Assembly: GCA_027064745.1 (NCBI GenBank)
Contig: JAMOPD010000229.1
Location: 1 to 11,483 of the forward strand
Length of the DNA: 11,483 nucleotides
From: Thermococcaceae archaeon
GTDB taxonomy: Archaea > Methanobacteriota_B > Thermococci > Thermococcales > Thermococcaceae
Direction of reading: 5' to 3'
In this document: positions 6,046 to 11,483 of the stretch, in pieces
Layout of the letters: each line of letters opens with the position of its first letter
Numbering within the stretch: position 1 is the stretch's first letter
The notes under the pieces: generated by a model
Databases searched by the model: none
The model's input: the letters and a program-made list of their open reading frames with translations, nothing else
What the model was told of the DNA's origin: nothing
Program-made: the position numbers and the translations under genes

Positions 6046-7390
6046 GCCTCTCAACGGCTTTGCTGACAACTCTGTAGGCAAGTTTGAAAAGCTGCTCTTT
6101 TCTTTTTTCTGTAACCCCCTCAACAACCACTCTTATCTTCGGCTCGGTTCCGCTCGGCCTTACCAGAACCCATGAGCCATCACTGAGGTTAAACCTGAAG
6201 CCAGAGATTGTGAGAACCTCCTTTATCTCGTCCATAAGGGCCTTCTGAAGCTCGTGCTGTGCTATATCAAGAACTGCTTTCTTGTATTCCTCCGGACATT
6301 TTACGTTCTCCTTGATAAGATAGTAAGTTGGAATCCCCTTAACCAGCTCGGAGAGGGGTTTTCCGTTCTCATCTATGAGCTTTATCAGCAAACCCATCGT
6401 AACAAAGCTATCTATCCAGAGTCCAAATTTCGGATGGATGAGCTTCCAGGGCTCTGCAGCGAAGATTGCATTGTACCTCTTTATGCCATCATGGGGTTGG
6501 CCGAGGGGAACGCGGTAGACCTTACCCCCTCCCTCCTCAACAACCTTATCTATCCTTGAACCTGTGTTTATTGAGGTAACAACCGTTCCCCCACCGTGTT
6601 CCTCCACATAGAGCTTTGCAAAGAGAGCTATAAGTGTATCTTCATCAACATAGTTGCCCTTTTCATCGAAGACAGCAATTCTGTCAGCATCACCATCCTG
6701 TGCTATGGCAAGGTCTACACCGAGCTCCCTCACAAGCTTTCCTAGATAAGCTATATTTTCATATCTCGGCTCCGGTTTTCTCCCAGGGAAATATCCGTCA
6801 AGATGAGCATTGATGGTTATCACCTTTGCCCCCATTTCCCTAAGGAGATAAGGTGCAACCACCGAGCCGGCCCCGTTTGCCTCATCCAGAAGAACTTTCA
6901 GACTGGTCTCATGATTTACAAAATCGAGAACCGCTCCGATGTATTCATCAATGATATCCCTTCTCCTAACCTTCTTTATCTCATCCCATGCAGCTCTTTT
7001 GTATTCTCCCGAGAAAATTATCCTCTCAAGCTCCTCCTCCTGCTCAAGATAGAACTCTATTCCCTCTTCATTGAAGACCTTGATACCATTATCAGTGGGT
7101 GGATTGTGGGAGGCCGTTATCATAATCCCCGCATCACCGAACTGTTTTGTACCCCATGCTAAAGCGGGTGTGGGGATCAGCCCAAGGCTTATCACTTCAA
7201 TTCCCGTACTCAGCAGGCCCGATATGATAGCGTTCTCAAGCATTATACTCGAAGTCCTTGCATCTCTTGCAACGGTCACCTTTCCATCTCGGATATAGGT
7301 TCCAAGAGATTTTCCAACCTTTAGAGCCAAATCCACGGTAACTTTCTCATTTATCGGTCCTCTAATTCCAGCTGTTCCAAAAAGCTTCAT
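6023..7390 (-). CDS. Phosphohexomutase-superfamily enzyme, probable phosphopentomutase
   Basis: This 455-residue protein has all four alpha-D-phosphohexomutase domains. It shows the phosphoserine loop ITASHNPPTDNGIK (91-104; Ser94), the magnesium loop QDGDADR (231-237; D232, D234, D236), and the C-terminal phosphate loop RPSGTEPKIR (411-420). The sugar-specificity loop is unusual: AAEPWKLIHP (311-320), where phosphomanno/phosphogluco enzymes have GEENGG or GEMSGH and archaeal GlmM has GEPSG. T. kodakarensis TK1777, a member of this family located near amylopullulanase and serpin genes, was reported as a phosphopentomutase (ribose 1-P/5-P). The matching neighbourhood makes this the likely orthologue, while GlmM or PMM/PGM activity remains possible. 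ATG 7390 follows GGTGAT (7395-7400); the in-frame GTG 7399 lies inside that site. It follows UPF0146 by 49 nt, probably in one transcript. Confidence 0.9.
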   Translation of the reverse strand: MKLFGTAGIRGPINEKVTVDLALKVGKSLGTYIRDGKVTVARDARTSSIMLENAIISGLLSTGIEVISLGLIPTPALAWGTKQFGDAGIMITASHNPPTDNGIKVFNEEGIEFYLEQEEELERIIFSGEYKRAAWDEIKKVRRRDIIDEYIGAVLDFVNHETSLKVLLDEANGAGSVVAPYLLREMGAKVITINAHLDGYFPGRKPEPRYENIAYLGKLVRELGVDLAIAQDGDADRIAVFDEKGNYVDEDTLIALFAKLYVEEHGGGTVVTSINTGSRIDKVVEEGGGKVYRVPLGQPHDGIKRYNAIFAAEPWKLIHPKFGLWIDSFVTMGLLIKLIDENGKPLSELVKGIPTYYLIKENVKCPEEYKKAVLDIAQHELQKALMDEIKEVLTISGFRFNLSDGSWVLVRPSGTEPKIRVVVEGVTEKRKEQLFKLAYRVVSKAVERLKQNEQA

Positions 7391-7439
7391 ACAAATCACC
7401 TCACCGCGATAAAAACACCAGCAGCATCATTATCATCGC

Positions 7440-7862
7440 TCACCTTTTCTTTAATGGATGTTTAAATTTTTCCGTTGTGTAAATTGCTAACCCCTTATAG
7501 TTCTCAAGCTTCAACCCCCGGGGCATTTCATCGAGAGAAAATGGGAGAATATATGCAGGAACTTTGAGCTTTGCTGCAAGCTCCAAAATAGCTTTTACAA
7601 TCTCTGGCGTAGGTCTTACCGAGTACACAGCCCCAACACCTTCATAAAGCATCAGATTCGGGTTAAAAACGTCATCTACGTAAGCTTTGAGGCCAAGCTC
7701 CCGGGCTTTTTCAACGGCATTCTTATTCCAGTCCACTACAAAAACATCCAAACCGAGCTCTTTCACTTTTAATGCCACCTTAAAGTTGAATCCCACCCCT
7801 ATTTCAGCAACCCTTCCATTTGTTCTCTCCTTAATGTAGAAGGCAAAATCTTCGATAGGCAT
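7440..7862 (-). CDS. UPF0146 family protein (Rossmann-like)
   Basis: This 140-residue protein is a member of the archaeal UPF0146 family. It has a methyltransferase-like motif VAEIGVGFNFKVA (18-30), an acidic end of the second strand VVDWN (D44), and the family hallmark YSVRPTPEI (80-88), commonly YSIRPPPEL. These suggest nucleotide or SAM binding, but no biochemical function is known to me. The length matches the family. The gene probably heads a two-gene transcript with the mutase 49 nt downstream. ATG 7862 has no ribosome binding site but lies about 24 nt behind a TATA box, so a leaderless message is likely. Confidence 0.85.
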   Translation of the reverse strand: MPIEDFAFYIKERTNGRVAEIGVGFNFKVALKVKELGLDVFVVDWNKNAVEKARELGLKAYVDDVFNPNLMLYEGVGAVYSVRPTPEIVKAILELAAKLKVPAYILPFSLDEMPRGLKLENYKGLAIYTTEKFKHPLKKR

Positions 7863-7880
7863 GGGAAGAAATAGACGGGG

Positions 7881-7890
7881 AGATTTAAAA
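7881..7890 (-). promoter_or_regulatory. TATA box of the UPF0146-mutase operon
   Basis: Minus-strand TTTTAAATCT is centred about 24 nt upstream of ATG 7862. The expected transcription start falls on or within a nucleotide or two of the start codon, consistent with the missing ribosome binding site. Confidence 0.6.
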
Positions 7891-7915
7891 TTTTTTGGTT
7901 ATGTCCCCTCTTCAC

Positions 7916-8451
7916 CTAGACAGGCTTTCTGAAGTTCGCAGTGTAATTCCTTTTTCCGCCATAACTTTCGACGAATTCAAATCCCTGCTTTTCAGCCAAA
8001 GATCGGACAGTAAGAAGTCGGGGTCTCCTGGTTGTTCGGTAATGGAGAGAAGACCCAATGGGCAGAGAACTTTATAGATACTCTGGAGACACGCTTCCGG
8101 ATCTGAAACTTCACCTAAAACTGCTACAAGAAAGACAACATCGAACTCATTCTCACCAAACGGAAGATCAACAGCATCTCCTTGGGTGAATCCAACATTA
8201 TGCAATCTCGCTTTTTCAATCTTACAACGCGCTTTTTCAAGCATTTCTTTTTGTATATCAGGCAATTCTAAGTGTCCATTGGAAATGCGTCGTGCAACTT
8301 CAACGCTAAAGTAACCGGGACCTATCTCGAGTACCTTGAAATTTTTCTTTGAGATGAAGGCGATCAGCCAGTCTCTGAGGCGAAAGGATGAGCCTTCTAA
8401 AAGGAGAGTCCAAGATAAATGAGAGTTGATATGGGCAAACTCCTCTGCCAA
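7916..8451 (-). pseudogene. UbiE-like SAM methyltransferase, frameshifted
   Basis: Reading from TTG 8451 gives MAEEFAHINSHLSWTLLLEG, SAM motif I VLEIGPGYFSVEVA, a second motif GFTQGDAVDLPFGENEFDVV and SITEQPGDPDF, a typical small class I methyltransferase of the UbiE/Methyltransf_11 type. After GDPDF (about 8012-8018) the frame becomes meaningless, while the neighbouring frame continues with the family-like ending LTVRSLAEKQGFEFVESYGG and KRNYTANFRKPV, stopping at TAG 7916-7918. A small indel therefore separates the two parts. If the indel is real, the product loses its last strand; if it is a sequencing error, the gene is intact at about 180 residues. HLELPDIQKEML in place of the expected acidic strand end also looks worn. 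The start is uncertain: TTG 8451 has GGAG 7 nt upstream. It lies inside the extended CPBP frame and was probably cotranscribed with it. Confidence 0.72.
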
Positions 8452-9301
8452 AGAAACGCTCCAAGATTCCTTTCTCTGTTCGGCAACCTCTTCTATTCCG
8501 GGTCAAAGTTTTCGGTCCAAAAATGAGTGTTACCCCTATCGATAAGATAATGGTCAAAATCAAACTATATAGCCTGCCCTGCTCTGTCAATGGAATGAGG
8601 TTCCCGCTGAAATTACACATGAAGTGGAAGAGGATTGCTGACAGAGTGCTGCGGTTGGTGTTGTTGTAAATCCATGTGAATAGAATTGAAAGAAAGATTG
8701 GGCTGAAAATAAACGTCCAGAAATCCAATGTGCCAAATTTTAACACATCGTGCTGCCATTGTCCCTTCATGAAGAAGAGGGGAAGGTGCCACAGTGCCCA
8801 TACCGTACCCAATATAAGGCTTGAAACAAGGGCATTATATCTCGCCTGCAGACCATCCAGAGCATAACCACGCCAGCCAAGCTCTTCCGGTAATGGTCCA
8901 TAGAGCAGGATAAAAACGGCAAAAGGAAGAATTTTCCAGGGCTCGGACAGCAGATTTCTGGCTGTTTCAAACTCTGGCCACGGGGAGCCGGTAAGAACGC
9001 TTAACAGAAGGGCAAGAGTGTTCAGCACAGGAAATGTGAGCAAAATCATCAAAAACCATCTTTTACCAATCCGCCTGATGTCAAATACACGCTGCCAGTA
9101 ATCTCGCCATTCATGAGTGTGAGAAATTAGGATGATTTCCGCAATTGCAGGGCCGAACAATCCAAGGGCACCGAAAATTATTGCCGGGAATGCAAAAACA
9201 TTCCAGCCTAATAATATAACCCACATCCAGAAAAACCATGAAATGCCAAGGGCTAAAGCAAAAAATCGCCATGGGTCTGCAGATTTTGAAGTTTTTATCA
9301 T
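8306..9301 (-). CDS. CPBP-family intramembrane metalloprotease with run-on C-terminus
   Basis: Residues 1-267 form a normal CPBP (CAAX protease/Abi) membrane protein with about eight hydrophobic segments. The glutamate motif EELGWRG (E139, E140, R144) is followed by WALWHLPLFF (H172) and LFHFMCNFSGN (H226, N230), the expected metal-site residues of Rce1-like proteases; roles range from prenyl-protein processing to peptide maturation. Homologues normally stop soon after the GPKTL segment (262-266). Here the frame continues for about 64 more residues (after 8500), which are the following methyltransferase gene read out of frame. The natural stop was therefore probably lost by an indel or deletion at the junction. 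Residues 268-331 are unlikely to be functional. ATG 9301 has AGGAG 2 nt upstream (9304-9308). Confidence 0.8.
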   Translation of the reverse strand: MIKTSKSADPWRFFALALGISWFFWMWVILLGWNVFAFPAIIFGALGLFGPAIAEIILISHTHEWRDYWQRVFDIRRIGKRWFLMILLTFPVLNTLALLLSVLTGSPWPEFETARNLLSEPWKILPFAVFILLYGPLPEELGWRGYALDGLQARYNALVSSLILGTVWALWHLPLFFMKGQWQHDVLKFGTLDFWTFIFSPIFLSILFTWIYNNTNRSTLSAILFHFMCNFSGNLIPLTEQGRLYSLILTIILSIGVTLIFGPKTLTRNRRGCRTEKGILERFFGRGVCPYQLSFILDSPFRRLILSPQRLADRLHLKEKFQGTRDRSRLL

Positions 9302-9340
9302 GTCTCCTGCCTCTTTGTTTTTGTACTACCGTTTCTTTAG

Positions 9341-9350
9341 ATTGTATATC
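9341..9350 (-). promoter_or_regulatory. Possible TATA box of the CPBP gene
   Basis: Minus-strand GATATACAAT lies about 44 nt before ATG 9301. A second candidate, TTTATAAAAC near 9423-9432, would give a leader of about 100 nt. I cannot decide between them. Confidence 0.35.
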
Positions 9351-9823
9351 AATGAGAACACAGTTTTATCCCAGTATTTCGGAAATCCATACATTTAAGA
9401 CATCCTAGATAGGAAGGAGAGGTTTTATAAATGTTATCCCAGCCATCTTCAACGGTGGAATCGCCTAACAGCATAGAAAACTGATCGCTGCCCAGTAAAT
9501 CCATCCAGTATCTATAGTCGTTTCCTGTAATAATTCCAATATGATCCCCCAATGCACAGGGTATTCAAAAAACAACATAATGTAAAATATTTTTGCTTAC
9601 ATTCTATGCATGCTCATGCGGTACCCTTCAATCTGATTTTACAATAACTTCAAAAGCCATCTGAGCTTTTGACAGAAGTCAAAATTCGAATGTGAACTGG
9701 GAAACGCCTACTTCACAAATGCTTCCCTCACAACTCACATGCTCTATGAGTTTAGGCATTATTGGCGTTATGCTAATAAGTTTCAGTTGAACATACAGCA
9801 GAAGTTATTCAACAAATAACAAA

Positions 9824-9848
9824 TTTAAAAAACAATAAAATAAAAAAC
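9824..9848 (-). terminator. T-tract terminator after malK
   Basis: Immediately after the malK stop the minus strand reads GTTTTTTATTTTATTG followed by TTTTTTAAATTT. Two runs of six T in 25 nt are a typical archaeal intrinsic termination region and mark the end of the maltodextrin operon. Confidence 0.6.
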
Positions 9849-10976
9849 TCAGAAGACTGCCTTTTCGGTTTTCTTGTCGAAGACATGAACCTTCTTCATG
9901 TCGAAGACAACATCCACCTCCTGTCCCTCTCTGACCTTGGACTCCGAGTGGAAGGAGCCAAGGAAGGTTATTCCTCCAACGCGAAGGTGGACTATCTTTT
10001 CGCTTCCGAGGTTTTCGACGATTTCAACCTTAGCTCTCACCATATTCTCCCCGGGAACCTTAACCTGAGCAAACATAGCATCATAAATATCCTCAGGCCT
10101 AATGCCAAAAACAACCTCTTTACCTAGGTATCCAAACTCCTTAAGAGCCTCAACCTGATCCTCCAAAAACCTGAGCCTGAACTCTCCAAAGTCTGCCCAC
10201 ACCCCTACATCGTCCTCCACTATGCTTGCCCCAATAAAATTCATTGGCGGCGAGCCAATGAAACCACCCACAAAAATATTGGCCGGCCTGTCGTAGACCT
10301 CATCAGGAGTACCAACCTGCTGCAAAACCCCCTGATTAATCACCGCCACTCTGTCGCCCATTGTCATTGCCTCGACCTGATCATGCGTTACGTATATGGT
10401 TGTCACACCCAACTGCCTCTGGAGTTTTTTGAGTTCGGCGCGCATTTTGACCCTGAGTTTTGCGTCCAGGTTGCTCAGCGGCTCGTCCATCAGGAAGACT
10501 TTGGGTTTCCTCACGATTGCCCTGCCTAGGGCGACACGCTGCCTCTGACCACCGCTTAATTCCCTAGGCTTTCTGTTGAGTAATTCGGTCAAACCGAGCA
10601 TTTCCGCAACTTCTCTTACTCTTTGATCAACCTCCTGCTTTGGCACTTTTCTTAATTTTAGAGGGAAGGCAATATTATCATAAACCGTCATGTGCGGGTA
10701 CAAAGCATAACTCTGAAAAACCATGGCTATATCCCTGTCCTTCGGCGGGACAAAAACACCAGACTCAGGATCAGCCACAAGCTTATCCCCAATAAAAATC
10801 CTGCCTTCAGAAGGCTCCTCCAACCCTGAAATCATTCTAAGAGTCGTCGTCTTACCACAACCAGACGGCCCAAGCAAAACCATAAACTCCCCATCTTTTA
10901 TGTGGAGGTTCATGTCTCTAACCGCAGTAACCTCACCGAACCGCTTCCACACATTTACAAGCCTAACACCAGCCAT
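9849..10976 (-). CDS. malK: Maltodextrin ABC transporter ATP-binding protein MalK
   Basis: This 375-residue ATPase energises uptake of maltodextrins (or maltose/trehalose) through a MalFG permease at the cytoplasmic membrane face. The nucleotide-binding domain (1-about 240) shows Walker A GPSGCGKTT (36-44), Q-loop Q88 in VFQSYALYPHMTV, signature LSGGQRQR (140-147), Walker B VFLMDEP (160-166), and H-loop H198 in YVTHDQ. The regulatory OB-type (TOBE) domain follows (about 245-375), including FGIRPEDIYDAM. It closely resembles T. litoralis MalK as I remember it. ATG 10976 was chosen over the upstream frame to 11012 because GGAGGTG stands 6 nt before it. Its start lies 32 nt behind the amylopullulanase stop, so both belong to one operon; in T. 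kodakarensis the order is malEFG-amylopullulanase-malK. The regulatory promoter must lie outside the window. Confidence 0.95.
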   Translation of the reverse strand: MAGVRLVNVWKRFGEVTAVRDMNLHIKDGEFMVLLGPSGCGKTTTLRMISGLEEPSEGRIFIGDKLVADPESGVFVPPKDRDIAMVFQSYALYPHMTVYDNIAFPLKLRKVPKQEVDQRVREVAEMLGLTELLNRKPRELSGGQRQRVALGRAIVRKPKVFLMDEPLSNLDAKLRVKMRAELKKLQRQLGVTTIYVTHDQVEAMTMGDRVAVINQGVLQQVGTPDEVYDRPANIFVGGFIGSPPMNFIGASIVEDDVGVWADFGEFRLRFLEDQVEALKEFGYLGKEVVFGIRPEDIYDAMFAQVKVPGENMVRAKVEIVENLGSEKIVHLRVGGITFLGSFHSESKVREGQEVDVVFDMKKVHVFDKKTEKAVF

Positions 10977-11008
10977 AACAACCACCTCCCTAAAAATTTT
11001 GAAAAGAG

Positions 11009-11483
11009 TCACCTCCTTCTGAGGAGGAGAGGCATCAGAGCGAGTCCTATTAGTGCTGCCGGACCACAGATTCCCCTGCCAGCGCTTGTTGAGGTCGGTG
11101 ACGCACTGCTGCTCGATGATGAAGATGGCGAGGTTGTAGTTGATGCCGTTGAAGTTGTACTCGTCTGTGTTTGAGTCTGTGTTGGCGATGGTTGTTCTGC
11201 TCCCTTAATTAGGGGTATCATTCTGACTGTTGCCAGTTTTCCAGCTTTAGCATCATAACTCTTTAATTGCTCCTCTTGGGTTGGCTTAAAGCCCTGTGGA
11301 GCGAGGAGATCCATGACTCTCGGGGCTACGCCAGCTATAACTGCTTGAGTGTCAGCTCCTCCACATTTCCACTGCTCAGCTTTAACAGCCACAGGCCTCC
11401 ACTTATCAGGCCCATAACCATCCTGACTGCCAACAAGTACATCTCCCCACAGTCCATAGTCATCGCTTATTTTGATGTATTTC
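11009..11483 (-). CDS. Amylopullulanase (GH57-type) 3' end with CGP-CTERM tail (5' partial)
   Basis: The frame is open from the window edge (first full codon at 11482) to TGA 11009, giving about 157 C-terminal residues. The first part (DDYGLWGDVLVGSQDGYGPD, then KWRPVAVKAEQW and PRVMDLLAPQGF) resembles the glucodextranase-like C-terminal domain of Thermococcales amylopullulanases, secreted enzymes that hydrolyse alpha-1,4 and alpha-1,6 bonds in starch and pullulan. A linker of about 40 residues made almost only of Ser, Thr, Pro and Gln (around 11185-11075) leads to GRGICGPAALIGLALMPLLL plus RRR. This is a CGP-CTERM sorting signal: Cys-Gly-Pro, a hydrophobic helix and a basic end, thought to anchor proteins at the Thermococcales cell surface. 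The catalytic domain is outside the window; the identity rests on this domain, the tail and the adjacent malK. Confidence 0.83.
   Translation of the reverse strand, partial: KYIKISDDYGLWGDVLVGSQDGYGPDKWRPVAVKAEQWKCGGADTQAVIAGVAPRVMDLLAPQGFKPTQEEQLKSYDAKAGKLATVRMIPLIKGAEQPSPTQTQTQTSTTSTASTTTSPSSSSSSSASPTSTSAGRGICGPAALIGLALMPLLLRRR

Larger units (their letters stand above)
9302..9848. other. Gene-free stretch with possible decayed coding remnants
   Basis: This AT-rich stretch separates malK from the CPBP gene. A 67-codon minus-strand ORF (9349-9552) matches no family I know and lacks a ribosome binding site. On the plus strand, FECELGNAYFTNASLTTHML and YEFRHYWRYANKF (about 9687-9785) read on to a TAA near 9820, again without a start. 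Both could be fragments of dead genes. Apart from a malK terminator and CPBP promoter elements nothing here is convincing. Confidence 0.4.

Noticed and set aside
8000..8025. Programmed ribosomal frameshift in the methyltransferase
   Set aside because: No slippery homopolymer or X-XXY-YYZ heptamer and no stimulatory stem were seen at the break; an indel is simpler.
8676..8867. Small ORFs on both strands within the CPBP gene
   Set aside because: Shadows of the membrane protein; the CPBP frame contains all family motifs across this region.
9349..9552. 67-residue minus-strand ORF as a real gene
   Set aside because: No ribosome binding site, no recognisable motif, and poor composition; kept only as part of an unexplained gap.
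1..11483. CRISPR array, tRNA or rRNA genes, intact insertion sequence
   Set aside because: No regularly spaced repeats, tRNA cloverleaf, rRNA stretch, transposase motif or terminal inverted repeats were seen on either strand.
9849..11483. Tgr (TATCAC-N5-GTGATA) or TrmB operator near malK
   Set aside because: No such palindrome is visible; malK and amylopullulanase are internal operon genes, so control sites should lie upstream of the window edge.

Overview
This window looks like a chromosomal segment of a Thermococcales archaeon, most likely a Thermococcus. The evidence is a maltodextrin-type MalK closely resembling the T. litoralis/T. kodakarensis proteins as I remember them, the end of an amylopullulanase carrying a CGP-CTERM surface-sorting tail, an archaeal UPF0146 protein, archaeal TATA boxes (TTTAWA type) about 25 nt before starts, and GGTGAT/GGAGGTG ribosome binding sites. 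From memory, the order amylopullulanase - malK - (UPF0146) - phosphopentomutase-like mutase - ... - serpin matches the T. kodakarensis TK1774-TK1782 neighbourhood; I could not check this.

Layout, left to right. Positions 1-407 (+) hold the end of a 2-oxoacid dehydrogenase E1 beta gene and a tiny stand-alone lipoyl-domain protein coupled to it; this stretch is visibly more GC-rich than the rest. Tail-to-tail with it, at 411-1154 (-), is an RlmF/METTL16-like methyltransferase. Positions 1258-1994 (+) hold the decayed remains of a secreted protein (signal peptide, two in-frame stops, one frame change). Then come a lipoprotein serpin (1995-3257, -) and an M20 metallopeptidase (3334-4581, -), separated by a perfect 8-bp inverted repeat next to the serpin promoter. 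Positions 4655-5136 (-) are the wreck of an OPT-family oligopeptide transporter. An MBL-fold hydrolase (5230-6045, +) overlaps tail-to-tail by 23 bp with a phosphohexomutase-superfamily enzyme (6023-7390, -), probably a phosphopentomutase, whose upstream operon partner is UPF0146 (7440-7862, -; apparently leaderless). Positions 7916-9301 (-) hold a CPBP-family membrane protease whose frame runs on into a frameshifted SAM methyltransferase. Positions 9302-9848 contain no gene I can support. Positions 9849-11483 (-) hold malK and the amylopullulanase 3' end, the distal part of a starch/maltodextrin utilisation operon.

Functionally, the right end breaks down alpha-glucans outside the cell (amylopullulanase) and energises their uptake (MalK). 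The middle holds sugar-phosphate and peptide enzymes, with a cell-surface serpin that could restrain secreted subtilisin-like proteases. The striking theme is decay: at least three pseudogenes lie in 11 kb, each detected by matching reading frames rather than by intact ORFs. I found no tRNA, rRNA, CRISPR array, intact mobile element or convincing wholly new system.
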